A stretch of 64,000 bases of DNA from Ipomoea triloba (GCF_003576645.1 NC_044920.1:21467847-21531846), one strand, 5' to 3'. Shown: positions 23,614 to 35,708, counted from the first letter of the stretch. Made by a program: numbers and translations. Notes: generated by a model not told the origin, from the sequence alone.

Positions 23614-24905
23614 GCATATATGTATGTTATATGTATGTATGTTATATTTTTATATATTTTTATTTTTTATTTTAATTAATTAATTAATTAATTAATTATT
23701 TTGATTCTAATTCCAATTTACTACCCAACAACAAATTTTTTTTTTTTCAATTAAACCCATTATAAACCCTACGCATTTGATTTCAAATACGATTCCGATT
23801 CTAATGTTTGAACTAGACATGCATCCCAAGATTTTTTTAGGGGACAAAGCTAAACTAAAAATTAAGTAACTCATCAAAGTATTAAAATTAAATGACAAAG
23901 AGAGCTTATTACATGCTTGTGAACTAGATTATTATTGCTATAGTCCGAATGTAAAGTTGTGTAGTATATGATGGAGATATAGTCCTCATTTATAAGAATC
24001 GAATCATCATCTATCTCACATCTCAATTCTATCACATATGACGAACTCCAGACTAGCTAGCTGCAGCACACTTCGACTATAATTTGGATGCCTTGACCTA
24101 CTACAACTCTATTCAAGATTCTCCCTAACAAATAAGACCTTGAATAGCTAAGTTGCCCTTCACTGGCCTTATATATATGGGTGATAGAAAACGAAAACAA
24201 AAGCCAATTCAAAAAATAACCAACCATTGATAATTGAATAATGTAAAGAATATTTCAACTATATGAGTTATTAAATTAAAAAAGTTTCAATTATTTTAGC
24301 CTTTTAGTTGATTATCAATATATTTTTTTATAAAATAAAATTGAACCAACTGAAAATTGAAGATAAGTCAATTATATTTTGAAAATTTTGGCTTAATCTC
24401 CATAATTATTATGATAAAATATTTTGATAAGTCTTCGTATCATCCGCTAGCCTTATTGATACCGTAAATTGGACCGGGGGTGAAAACTATGCTACGAATA
24501 CGTATTTGGTGAACATACAAGTAGAAAGACGCTTAGTCGGTCAGTCGTTTGGACCGATCAGTCAGTCTGTCGGGTGAGGACCAAGCGGGCTAAGGGTATA
24601 CTGTATTATGGAGAAGAAGACGAATACATGATGTAGTGTTACAATGTAATGAATACCACAAGTGGTATGATGTTGCAAAGTCGTGAATATTACAAGTGAC
24701 TTTGTGTAACAATACATTGGATATGACAAGTGAGGGGAGGACCTTCCTATTTATACTAAGCAAGTCGGCTAAGCATTAAATGCTCCAGATACAAGTGGCT
24801 TGACGTGGCACACTCTTGTTGGTCTGATCAGGCGGTCGCTTTGCAGCTATAGATAGGTTGACTATCTAAGGCAATCGAACTATCATTCTCACACAACGCC
24901 AGTCT
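22475..24905. repeat. Diverged segmental duplication, copy 1
   Basis: Blocks match 44280-47970 in the same order and orientation: 'gatgtatgagcaaaatgcca' (22477/44281), 'aagaaatgaaatgccaatta' (22859/45540), 'actagattattattgctata' (23922/46736) and 'cgtaaattggaccgggggt' (24465/47519). Divergence is clear and copy 2 has extra insertions, so this is an old duplication or two copies of an unclassified element. Includes a SINE family 1 head fragment at 22612-22662 (minus), a terminus-like 'ggatccagggtataac' at 22770, and an (AT)n tract with one undetermined base at 23571. Confidence 0.65.
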
Positions 24906-24917
24906 ACTATAGATAGG

Positions 24918-25653
24918 TTGACTATCCTTACTCATGAGGAAGAGGAGATGAGTAGGATGGGATCGCTCCAACTCCTCATTGCCTTGGAAGCCCAAACAAC
25001 ACCGACAACTACGAGTAAGGGGCTAATGTACGTCGAAGCGTTGGTGAACGGGAAGCCAACTCAAGCTTTAGTGGATACTGGTGCTACACACAATTTCGTG
25101 ACCGAGGAGGAGGCTAGAAGAGTCGGTCTTCGTTGGACGAAAGGGGAAGGTTGGCTCAAGGCCGCCAATGCGAGAGCTCAACCGCTTAACGGCGTAGCGC
25201 AAGGCGTAAGGCTACGCTTAGGCACTTGGGAGGGCCAAGTGAATTTTTCTGTAGAACCCATGGACGATTATAAGATCGTGCTTGGGATGGACTTTCTTCG
25301 ACAAGCCACAGCCATCCCAATGCCATCGTTTAACACAGTGTGCATATTGGAGAAGGGGGCAACGTGCATGATCCCTATCACCAAAGGCCCTATAAAATGG
25401 GTGAGAGGAGCATCACATCTATTGGCCATGAGAGTTGTGGAATGGGTAAAAAAGGCTGATTCCCTAAGGTTACCAAAACGAGCATCACCTGTGGTGGCAA
25501 AGTCTTTTGATAAAGACATTGAAGGAGTGCGTACGTCAAAGGGGCTATCTGAGACCAAGGCAACATGGGAATGCAAAGAGGATCTCTGGCACGTCCAAGA
25601 CGATTGGAGGCATACAAGGCGACGAGGGCGTCGCCGAAATAGGTGGGGGAGGA
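24918..25653 (+). pseudogene. Ty3/gypsy gag-protease fragment
   Basis: The 246-residue ORF contains a retropepsin-like aspartic protease core: YVEALVNGKPTQALVDTGAT, with catalytic DTGA, then HNFVTEEEARRVGL and YKIVLGMDFL, as in RVP_2 domains of plant Ty3/gypsy polyproteins. Reverse transcriptase, RNase H and integrase are missing. The ORF runs straight into a purine tract (aggtgggggagga, about 25640-25653) and an LTR-like start, so the element is internally deleted. No intact element can be inferred. Confidence 0.75.
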
Positions 25654-26120
25654 TGTAACGCGCGGGGCCTTTTCCTACAAATTTCCGAGACGCATGGTAC
25701 ACCTTGCCGAGGTTTGCCACACTTTTCCGGACCTTTCTAGGAGTTGTACATAAGTTCCATAGTTGTTAGAATAATCTAGAATCATATACATAAGTGTAGA
25801 GGTAGTAGAGAACCATAGAATATTCTAGAATATTATGGAATCCTCAAGTGTAAAGATAGTTATGGAGGATTCTAGAGAATCAATATTAGCCGTAGGATTA
25901 AATAGATCTCCACCATCCATTGAGAAGGTGGAATAGGTATAAATACCCCTCATGGGGCCTCATTTGAAAACCATCCAACAATCCAACAAACCATTCAAGA
26001 GTGGAAGTAAAACTAGTTCCCTATAAAGTTCGAGTGTTTCCTTTAGCTTCTTGCCTAATTGATTTCCGTAGCTATCTCATCACTTATTTTGCATACTTTC
26101 CAAGGGAGGAACGAAGCTAT
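25654..26120 (+). mobile_element. Probable 3' LTR of the Ty3/gypsy element
   Basis: Starts TGTAACGCGCGG immediately after a polypurine tract. It contains a promoter-like 'tataaataccc' at about 25937 and 'agttccctataaag' downstream, typical of LTR U3-R. The right boundary is uncertain because no second LTR is present in the window. Confidence 0.5.
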
Positions 26121-26123
26121 ATA

Positions 26124-26184
26124 TGAATGGGCCTCTTCAAGCATGGGACCTGCCTTGAACCACCGTCGCAAATGACTTTGAGGC

Positions 26185-26243
<59 letters not shown>

Positions 26244-26339
26244 TGAATGGGCCTCTTCAAGCATGGGACCTACCTTGAACCACCGTCACAAATGACCTTG
26301 AGGCTTCTAGAATATGCCTTACAGCTTCAGCTTCAACTT

Positions 26340-26383
<44 letters not shown>

Positions 26384-27375
26384 CCTCTTCAAGCATGGGG
26401 CCCTACCTTGAACCACCGCCATGGTCAATCGGATCAGATACAAATTTTGGATGATTTCCAATTTCCGTAGCCCTGCCTACCACTGCATTTAGGGTTTAGG
26501 ATTTAGGGTATAAGGTGGTTTTAGGGTTTAGTGTTTAGGTATGGGTTTAGGGTTTCGTATAAGGTAATTTTAGGATTTATGGTTTATGGTTTAGAGGTGG
26601 TTTTAGCATTTAAGGTGATCTTAGGGTTTAGGGTTTATCATATAGAGTGGTTTTAGGGTTTAGGGTTTTAGGCATTAGGGTTTAAGGGTTTAAGGTGAGT
26701 TTAGGGTTTAGGGTTTAGAGGTGATATGTTTAGGGTTTAAAATGGTTTTGGGTTTTAGTGTTTAAGTTGATTTTAGTGTTGTAGGTTTAAGGTTGGTATC
26801 TGTGGTTTTAGGGTTTAGGGATTATTAGGGTTTAGCGTATAAGGTGGTTTTAAGGTTTAAGGTTTAGAGGTGCTTTAAAGGTTTACAGTTTAGGATTTTG
26901 GGTTTAACTTAAGATGATTTTAGGGTTTAGTTTTGAGTTTATGGTTTAGGGTTTAATATGGTTTTATGGTTTAGGGTTTAGGTTTTAGGGTTGTTTTGGG
27001 TTTAGGGTTTATGGTTTAGGTTTAGGGTGACTATAGGGTTTTAAGATTTAAAATTTAGGGTTTAGAGGTGGTGAGTATAGGGTTTAGTTTTGGGTTTATT
27101 GTTTAGGATTTAGGGTTTAGGGTTTTAACATATAAGCACAATATATATATATATGGATGAGCATCTTCAAGCATTGGCCCTGCCTTGAACCACCGCCGCA
27201 AATGACCTTGAGGCTTCTAGAATTTGCCTTCCAACTTCAGTTTCAACTTCTTTTCTATGGATGAGCCTCTTCAAGCATGGGGCCCTACTACCTTGATCCA
27301 CCGCCGCAAATGACCTTGAGACTTCTACAATATGCCTCCAGCTTCAGTTTCAACTTCTACAACTGGTAGATTGTC
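26124..27375. repeat. Five copies of a 'gcctcttcaagcatgg' module
   Basis: A module of about 85-110 bp (gcctcttcaagcatgggacc, then accttgaaccaccg and atgaccttgaggcttct) begins near 26131, 26250, 26382, 27168 and 27267. The first copies are separated by (AT)n tracts (26190-26240, 26341-26380). The later copies interrupt the telomere-like block. On the minus strand a reading RHILEASRSF is followed by 'caag|gtaggt', so it may derive from an exon, but no family was recognised. Confidence 0.65.
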
Positions 27376-30300
27376 TTGATCGCCATGGTCAATCGGATTA
27401 GATCCAATTCTGGATGATTTCCAATTTTCGCAGCCCTGCCTACCACTACATTTAGGGTTTAGGATTTAGGGTATAAGGTGGTTTTAGGGTTTAGTGTCTG
27501 GGTATGGGGGTTTCGTATAAGGTTATTTTAGGATTTAGGGTTTATGGTTTAGAGGTGGTTTTAGCGTTTAAGGTGATCTTAGGGTTTAGAGTTGAGTGTC
27601 TAAGGTGGTTTTAGGGTTTAGGGTAATTTATAGGGTTTAAGGTTTTTTTGCTATTTAGGGTTTATGATGGTTTTAGGGTTTATAATTTAAGGTATAATAT
27701 GGTTTTATGGTTTAGATTTTAGGTTTTAGGGTTGTTTTAGGTTTTAAGGTTTAGGGTTTAGAGGTGATTTAGGCTTTAGGGTTTAGAGGTGGTTTTATAA
27801 TTTAGGGTTAAGGGTTGTTATAGGGTTTAGGGTTTAGTTTCGGGTTTAGGATTTATGATTTAGGGTTGAGGGTTTAGGGTTTAGCATATAAGGTGGTTTA
27901 TGATTTTAGGACTTAGGGTTTAAAGGTAGTTCTAGTGTTTTAGTGTTTTGGGTTTAGGGTTTAAAATGGTTTTGGGGTTTAGAGTTTAGGGTTTAGTTTT
28001 GGATTAAGGGATTAGGGTATAAGGTGGTTTTAGGGTTTAGGGTTTAGAGTGAGTTTATGGTTTAGGGTTTAGTGTTTAGGGTGAGTATGGTTTAAGGTTT
28101 ACAATGGTTTTGGGGTTTAGGGTTTAGGTTGATTTTAGGGTTTAAGGTTTAGTATATAAGGTGGTTTTAGAATTTTGATTTTAGGGTTTAGGGTTTATCA
28201 TATAGAGTGGTTTTAGGGTTTAGGGTTTAGGGTTTTAGGCATTAGGGTTTAAGGTGAGTTTAAGGTTTAGGGTTTAAAATGGTTTTGGGGGTTTAGTGTT
28301 TAAGTTGATTTTAGTGTTTTGGGTTTAAGGTTGGTATATATGGTTTTAGGGTTTAGGGATTATTAGGGTTTAGCATATAAGGTGGTTTTAAGGTTTAAAG
28401 TGGTTTAGAGGTGCTTTAAAGGTTTACAGTTTAGGATTTTGGGTTTAACTTAAGATGATTTACGGGTTTAGTTTTGAGTTTATGGTTTAGGGTTTAATAT
28501 GGTTTTATGGTTTAGGGTTTAGGTTTTAGGGGAATTTTGGGTTTAAGGTGACTATAGGGTTTTAGGATTTAAAATTTAGGGTTTAGAGGTGGCTTTAGGG
28601 ATTAGTGTGATTTTAGGGTTTAGAGGTGGTTTTAAGGGTTAGGGTTTAGAGTGGTTTTAGGGATTAAGCTGAGTATAGGGTTTAGTTTTGGGTTTATTGT
28701 TTAGGGTTTAGCATATAAGGTGGTTTTAAGATTTAGGGTTTAGGGTGATTTCAAGTTTTAGGGTTAAGGGTTTAGAGTTGGTTTTAGTGTTTAGGGTTTA
28801 AGTTAATTTTAGGTTTAGGGTATAATTCTAGGTTCTTTTTTTCCATTATTTTTGAACTATGATGGTATTTGTATACAGGTAGTTCTGGGGAGAATTTAGA
28901 GGTGGTTTTAGGTTTAGGGTTTTAGGGTTTAGGGTTTAGAGGTGTTTTTAGGGTTTAGGGTGGTTTTTGGGTTTATAATTTTGCGTATAATGTGGTTTTT
29001 AGGGTTTAGAGGTGGTTTTAGTGTTTAGGGTTATTTTAGGTTTTAGGGTTTTGGGTATAAGGTTGTTTAGGTTTTAGGGTTTAGAGGTGGTTTTAGTGTT
29101 TGGTGTTGTTTTAGGTTTTAGGGATTAGGGTATAAGGTTGTTTTTATGTTTAGGGTTTGTTATATAAGGTAGTTATAGGATTTAGGGTTTATCATATAAA
29201 GTTGTTTTAGGGTTTAGGGTTTTGGACTTTAGGGTTTAGGGTTTACGGGTGGTTTTCAAGTTTATGGTTTTAGGGTTTAGGGGTGCTTTTAAGGTTTAGG
29301 GTTTAGGGTGAGTATAGGGTTTATGGTTTAGGGTTTAAGATTTAGGTTGTAAGGTTGTTTAGAGTTTAAGGTTTAGGGTTTAGCATATATAGTGGTTTTA
29401 GGCTTTAGGGTTTATGGTGGTTTTAGGGTTAAGGATGGTAGCGCTCTACATACTATGAATACAAAAGAACACAAGGTGAAACCATATAAGCATGTTAATA
29501 TACTTACTATCTCACCAGTCAAATAGCATGAGCCACCTACGATCCCAAGGGCTACCAATTCCTACCTCATCAATCACATTTCATTAACGCATGTCAAGAC
29601 GGATCACAAATAACCCCACCATTCTTCTTTTCTTGCTTACACAAGAATCTTTTGGTACTTTCTTCACACCAAAGGGTGGTTTTATGGATTAGGATTTAGA
29701 GTTTAGATTTAAGATGGTTTTAGGGTTTAGGGTGATTTTAGGGTTTAGGGTTTAAGGTTGTTTTAAGTTTTAGGATTTGGGGTTTAGGGTTTAGGGTTCA
29801 AAATGTTTTTAAGATTTAGTTTTGGGTTTTGAGTTGATCTAGTGTTTAGGATTTAGGGTATAATATGATTTTAGGATTTAGGGTTTGGGATTAGATTTAG
29901 GGTATAAAGTGGTTTTTGGTTTTAGGGTTTAGGGTTTAGAGGTGGTTTTGGGGATTAAAGTGATTTTAGGATTTAAGGTTTAGAGGTGATTTTAGGCTTT
30001 AGGGTTTAGAGGTAATTTTAGGGTTTAGGATTTAGAGATGGTTTTAGCATATAGGGTTTGGATGTTGTTTTAGGGTTTAAGGTGAGTTTAAGGTTTAGGG
30101 TTAGATATGGTTTTAGGGTTTAAGTTTTAAAGTTTAAGGTGATTTTAAGGTTTAGGATTATTTTAGGATTTAGAGGTAATTTTAGGGTTTGGGGTTTGGG
30201 GTTTGGGTTTAAAATGGTTTTGGTTTTACGGTTTAGTTTTGGGTTTTGGGTTCAAAATAGTTTTAAGGTTTAGGGTTTAAGATGATTTTAGGGTTTGGGA

Positions 30301-30650
30301 TTTAGGGTTTGGGGTTGGTTTTAGGGTTTAGGCTTTAGAGGTGGTTTTGGGGATTAAGGTGATTTTAGGGTTTAGGGTGGTTTTAGGGTTAAGGGTGTAG
30401 GGTGGGTTCAAGGTTTAGGGTTGTTTTAGGTTTTAGGGTTTTGGGTTTAGATGTGATTTTAGGATTTTGGGTTTAGAGGTTGTTTTAGGGTTTAGGTTTT
30501 AAAATGGTTTTATGGTTTAGGGTTTAATATGATTTTAGAGTTTAGTTTAGGATTTAGAGTTTAAGGTAAAAGGTGGTTTTAGGGTTTAAGATTTATGGTA
30601 TGAGGTGATTTTAGGGTTTAGAGTTTGTTTTAGGGATTAGGGTTTAAAAT
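26488..30650 (+). repeat. Interstitial degenerate telomere-like block (TTTAGGG)
   Basis: Over 4 kb dominated by TTTAGGG and one-base variants, G-rich strand on +. The most common larger unit is 'ggtggttttagggtttag'. Long internal duplications exist, e.g. around 26460-26600 versus 27410-27560, and 26640-27110 versus 28190-28700. Non-telomeric inserts are at about 27140-27450, 28838-28890 and 29438-29675. Protein reading is not expected here. Confidence 0.9.
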
Positions 30651-30937
30651 TTGGACTCGTTTGTTCCTTTACAAAAACACTCTTATATTTTACTTAAAAA
30701 CATAATAAACTTTTGTTCCTCAACAAGAAGAGACGCTTATTATCCATATTTTAAAAATAATAATAATACTTTTTCTCTCTGCTACAGTATTCCACCGATA
30801 TTCAACAGAATAGAATTTAATCGTCCACAAATAATCACAATATATTCCATCAACACAATCCATAATAAGAAATGCATGCAAAACACCATACACTAAAGAC
30901 ACTATTAAAATAAATAAGGTAAGAGGTAAAAACATAC

Positions 30938-32030
30938 CTTTCCCAATATGCATCCGCACGATCAGTAATGTTATAAGTTTCGCCACATGAATATTATACT
31001 CTGCAAGGCTCAGTAGTTCACTTTGTTGAACTTCTGCTCCTCATCAGAGTAAATGACCTACAAAATGATTTAGGAGCCTTCTAGTTTATAATGATTCAGG
31101 GCTATACTTTAACAATACTAATAGAGCAACCGACCTTCCTACAAAATTCATACCCTTATCTCTCAGAATCAATACATAAATGACTTAAGAGCATTCAGCA
31201 ATGATTGGAAAAGAGTAAAAATAAAAGGAGAGGTGCACAAGCAACTTGAAGGTATGAAGAAAAGTATTAAGGATATAGTACAAAATATCAAATTTATCAA
31301 CTTATTGTATTTAACACAATTAGCAATCAAAATTTCTGTAACTACAACATACCCAACTAGTCAGCTCCTAAACAACCTGACTGATGTCACAGATAGAACA
31401 TGACATAGCAACATGAACACTAACATGTTCAATGTTTGATGCATTTTCATATAATCCTTTGAAAACCTAGATTAGCAAACAAAACTCAGAATACTAGTAT
31501 CACAAAATCAATTTCATTCCTTGTAAGGAGAATAACACACCTTTTGAGCCACAACCGAGGCTGCCTCATCTTGACTTTTACATCTGAGGATTATTTCTGG
31601 ATCTTCAGCAATAGCACCCTATAAACAATACATTATAAGACATCAAAACTCAATAGTTTCTAAGAAGAGAATTCAACACCAAATTTTAAAAATAAAATAG
31701 CAGAGTGAATGATTATGACAAATAGCAACATCCTAGTTCATTATTGATCTATCCATTAAAGAGGCAGAAAAAGGATACCTGAAATTCTGTTTCCTTAGCT
31801 CCACAAGTCACCAGGATTTTCAAGCTGAGTTATACTACAAATGATCAAATTAAATAGAAGAGAAAAGGTAAAAGCAATTTCACCGTTCTTGCTTTTCTTC
31901 AAAGTATGCCAAGTTTGTGCATGTGCAGTGTTACAGTACTTGTCCAGTGCATCGCCTGTGGTCAACTGGTCAATGATGGCTCTGAAACACTACTTCCAAG
32001 ATCCTCAGAGGATACTGTAGGATTCTGTGG
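30938..32030 (-). pseudogene. NOT1: NOT1 (CCR4-NOT scaffold) gene fragment, introns retained
   Basis: Minus-strand exons with GT-AG borders: 32030-31884 (NPTVSSEDLGSS, frameshift, TTGDALDKY), 31824-31779 (LKILVTCGAKETEFQ), 31618-31541 (GAIAEDPEIILRCKSQDEAA), 31466-31353 (VFKGLYENASNIEHVSVHVA, then a TAG before ELTSW) and 31057-30938 (VIYSDEEQKFNK, frameshift, ELLSLAEYNIHVAKL). The order and words match the central region of plant NOT1, the large scaffold of the mRNA deadenylase complex. With at least two frameshifts and one stop, plus missing ends, it cannot encode NOT1. Retained introns mean DNA-level duplication, not retroposition. It abuts the telomere-like block. Identified from memory of the family; no alignment was run. 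Confidence 0.75.
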
Positions 32031-32553
32031 CTGTAATTTCATTAAATGAAACATCAAACACCATAAGTCTCTTAAATATGCTAACATCCGGAATTTTCTT
32101 CAGTGAGCACTAGTTCCTGGAAAGAGACAATCCCAACTATATTACTAAAGATGATGTTAGAAAGCCCTGGCACATTAAAAGGATCATTGCATCAGATTAT
32201 CCATTCTTCATCCTTCATTTTGTGTCCCATACTTCAAATAGATATCCATTAACAGGATAACTGTGGTTTTACTTATAGCTTCTTCATTGTTGATTAGCTG
32301 TTATATATGCAACTAAATACTATAAAACCAATATCTTTATCTCAAAATTAAAATTTAAAGATCTTTTAGAGTTAATTTATACTCCGTAACAATTTAACAC
32401 TCTAAACACCAATTGTACCAAAGCACAGCAAGGTAATAAATTCATTTCTAATGATAAATTTATAAGATTTTAACTAAAAACACCAGAAATCAAATAATAT
32501 GCAAAAGAACAAGAGAAAATCAAGGAATTTATAACACACTAGGTTTTGAGTAC

Positions 32554-32649
32554 CTCGAGTTCGGAAATGATGTGCCACGACGAGAGAGACTCGAGGGCGG
32601 CGCCAGTAATGAGGTTCTGGCGAAGAGAAAACTTCTTGAGATTCGACAT
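32554..32649 (-). CDS. Candidate first exon of an unknown gene
   Basis: From ATG 32649 the minus strand reads MSNLKKFSLRQNLITGAALE, then SLSSWHIISELE, ending at a good donor GAG|GTACTC at 32554. No downstream exon was identified and the family is unknown. A 30-bp segment (tcgagggcggcgccagtaat...) is duplicated across the start (32590 and 32649), giving two near-identical readings. It may be a leader exon of the adjacent NOT1-like fragment or chance. Confidence 0.25.
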
Positions 32650-32756
32650 CGAGGGCGGCGCCAGTAATGAGGTTCTGGTGAAGACTGGCTGACTGGCTCC
32701 AGTTGTTTAATTTGTTGATTTTAAGGTGGTGTTCCAACGGTCGGCGCCAGTTTTAG

Positions 32757-32850
32757 TTTTTTTTTTTTTTTTTTTGAATACTATTGACCCTTTTACATGT
32801 AGTATCTGTCCATATACTTTCTCAACCTACTAAAGCCCAACAAAGTCAAC
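32757..32850 (-). mobile_element. SINE family 1, 3' part only
   Basis: T tract, then 'gaatactattgaccctttta' and 'ctcaacctactaaagc', as in the copy at 44022. The tRNA-like head is missing. Duplicated at 38605-38690 within block A copy 2. Confidence 0.55.
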
Positions 32851-33339
32851 AACGGTCGGCGCCAGTTTATGACAAATATATCAAATATTTATTACTGATA
32901 TCATATGTTGTTGCATTTCTCGTGTTCTTTTATTTTCTTAAATTAAATCGTTTAATTTATTTTTGCACCACAAGTTAGCGTTAAATAAATAAACAAATAA
33001 TATTCAATCGTGTTAAACTTAATAGCCGCGTCCGCCGCGTCCATTTAATTTTAATCATATGAATATTTATTAATCTACTCCCTCACTATCATACTTGTGA
33101 AAATAAAGATAACTTTTAACCACAATATTACAAATTTAATTTTTAAGATAAATTATAATGTGAATCATAAATATATTTTTAGTATATTAAAAATGTATCT
33201 TATGTTAGTGGTTCACATTACAATGTTGAATATAGTCTATAGTATAATGATTAGTATTCAAAAAAAATAGTATAATGATTAGATTCTCAGCGCGAATAGC
33301 TTATTAGCCTTATTAGTTTGAGTCGATTAGTTATAAGCA

Positions 33340-33690
33340 ACACATATTATTTTTGTGGTTCTTTGCCAACTATGGTCACAATATGAAATTTATCCAATAA
33401 CATTCTTGAGTAGTGACCACCGATTTCATTTGTCACACCGCGGTTGTTCATATCTTCCGTGAACAGAACTTTGTTGCTGATTTTTTAGCTACGCTTGCTG
33501 CGAACAGGAGGGAACCTTGCATTATCTTTGTTTCCCCACCCCCTGGTTGTGATACTCTTGTGTGTAATGATCAAATGAGAGTTGTGAGTGAACGTCTCAT
33601 GCTGGAGACGGAGTAGGCTGTGTTGGCTTTTTTCTATCAGCCTGGGGTCCCCCCTCCCTTTTGTATTTTCCAAAAAAAAAAACATATTAT
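33340..33690 (+). pseudogene. LINE RNase H C-terminus and 3' tail
   Basis: Reading through 33413 gives TDFICHTAVVHIFREQNFVA, then DFLATLAANRREP, ending at TAG 33614-33616. 'HIFREQNFVADFLA' is the end of the LINE RNase H domain. The 3' UTR-like 'tcagcctggggtccccc' and an A tract (33671-33682) follow. A frame-damaged copy is at 39190-39530. Confidence 0.65.
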
Positions 33691-34346
33691 GTATTTTATT
33701 AACTAAAGAAATATACAATCAAAAAAAAAAAACTAAAGAAATGTAATACTTTTAAGGAATAATACAATACTTTACATTTCGATTAAAAAGTGTTACATTT
33801 TCCATCAAAAGTATTATATTTTCCCTTATAAGTAAGGGACACATGTCAACATTACTTATTATGAAAAATGTAATACTTTTTCTCTTATAAGTAACAAAAT
33901 TTGTATTCTTAATTAGTATTATATTTGAGCATATAAGTATGACATTTGCACATATAAGTATGACATTTGCATGGTGCTTCGACCCGACCCGACCCGTCTC
34001 ACGAATAAGGATCCGTGAGACGGTCTCACACAAGTGTGACCCCAAAGTGCCACTCGATCAGTAGGATTCCAGTCGAGCACCCCGCAGTCAATAGGAACCC
34101 AGCAGAGTGCCACCTGGTTGCAACGCTCGTATTGAAAATTAAAGCCTAGAGATGGGGTAAAAACGCTCTAGGATTACTGGTGAGGTGGCCCAGCAGAGCT
34201 CCACCAGTCAGTCCGTCAGAGCCACCCGATCGGTCTGTTGCGTGAACCACTTTGCAAGTTGAAGGTCTTAGCTTACACTACAAATAAAGAAGACTCACTT
34301 GCGCCTACAGGAGGGGCCATAAACTTGAAAACAATAGAGGAAATCA

Positions 34347-35708
34347 TTGATTTTTGTTTGTTTGTTTGTTGCATTTTTTATGACTGCAATTTCGATAATC
34401 TTCAATTCCATTTGTTCTTTTTTTTTCAGTATTACATCAATCGCTCGATATGCTTATTTTGCATGTTTTGAAGACCTCTATCGTGTTAAAATTCCTTCAT
34501 CTCCTTCCTCTTGCAAAGAAGAAGTCAAGGTTGAGCTTGTAGCTTCCAATCTTCCAAACTTATGGCACTTCCATCATGGACATACTGTTGTTGGTGGCAT
34601 AGAAACATATACACATGCATATAGTCGCAAAGGGTTTATTTTTTACTTTGATCCTAGTAGGTTCCCCCAATTACCTATAGAAAATCCTGACAGTCTCGAC
34701 AAACCAATTGATTTTCAATCTATGGTGATACCTCGTGTGATTTGAGGAGATGATGACCGAATTTACCTACTCTCGAAGAACCATAGTTGCTATAAGCCTA
34801 TACTCAAGGGGGCAATTCTGTTTCCAGTCTTTTGATTCCGTCAAAGATTGCTTTGAAACCCTTCCACCCCCTCCTTTCGCACTTGATCACACCTTAGATC
34901 GCTTCTTCACAGTGGGCCACTTTGTTCTTAGGAGATATCTATATTTGCTCATTAGTAATCCGCTGAGTTCCAAATACCCTAAGAGTGCCTTTACTTTCGA
35001 CTTCAAATCCTCAAAATGGGAGGAGTGGTCTTTGCTAGCCCAATTGAAAGAAGGAAATTCCTCCTCCCTTTGGTCACAATGGTGACATAGGGCTTTCAGA
35101 TGAATTTTCTGAAAAAATTCGGATTCTGGTTGCCTTTTGTTATACTGAGCTTTATGCATATTGTGTCAAGATTCATGCGGAAGGTGTTCTTGAGTTCATA
35201 TCTTACCGGGCTATAAATGAAATTCGTGTGTTGGAAAAGATGGGCGTGGCTTAAAATGTGATCTGACACGACTAGCTGACCTGGGAGGTGGCAAATTTTG
35301 TGTGGTTACTGGTTCCGAGCGATACGGTAGATGTCTTAATCTACGTGTTCGAAATAAAGTTTGATCTTGAATATGGCATTCAATCCTTCCGAAGTAGAGT
35401 TGGAGCCTCCTCAGGAATCCTTTACTACAAGAAATTCCAGCCTGAGACTAATATTCAATCTTTTTGTATTGTGTAAGTACACCCCGGTCTCATTTTTCTG
35501 TTTCATATATGCTTCTACTCGTGTGATAAATATTCATTTGCTTACTTTTTATCTATTTATTTCCAGCTCCGCCCCTCCAGCAATTGAAGACCAAGACAGG
35601 GTGGAGAACACAACTAAAAGGGAGAGAAGTGGGGATGAAACCGTGCATAAGGCCAAGTTACGTTCCTCCGTTCTTTATGAGTGGTATTCTCCTATTTTGG
35701 GTGTTTAA
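34347..35708 (+). pseudogene. Uncharacterised kelch-like plant protein gene fragment, copy 1
   Basis: Exon from an acceptor at about 34429 (ttttttttcag) reads RYAYFACFEDLYRVKIPSSP, then HHGHTVVGGIETYTHAYSRK and a TGA at 34743-34745. The same frame resumes GDDDRIYLLSKNHSCYKPIL and continues as ETLPPPPF.. HFVLRRYLYLLISNP.. FDFKSSKWEEWSLL and later LADLGGGKFCVVTGSERYGR. A donor at 35472 (GTAAGT) and an acceptor at 35568 lead to a last exon ending SSVLYEWYSPILGV. Repeated G-G.. Y.. F.. W words suggest a kelch-type beta-propeller; the family is not firmly recognised. Compared with copy 2 it has extra indels (an extra G at about 34809; 2 bp missing near 35042), so some breaks may be sequence errors. 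The TGA is shared by both copies. Confidence 0.45.

Larger units (their letters stand above)
32687..33738. repeat. Direct duplication block A, copy 1
   Basis: Nearly identical to 38534-39585 in the same orientation, differing mainly by 1-2 base indels (e.g. ggtcggcgcc versus ggtcgcgcc). Contains a truncated SINE family 1 (32757-32850) and a LINE tail. Confidence 0.85.

Noticed and set aside
25268..25720. Minus-strand ORF opposite the protease fragment
   Set aside because: It is the antisense shadow of the gag-protease reading, which has the DTGA motif.
26488..30650. A true chromosome end
   Set aside because: Units are too degenerate, and non-telomeric DNA with gene fragments continues on both sides.
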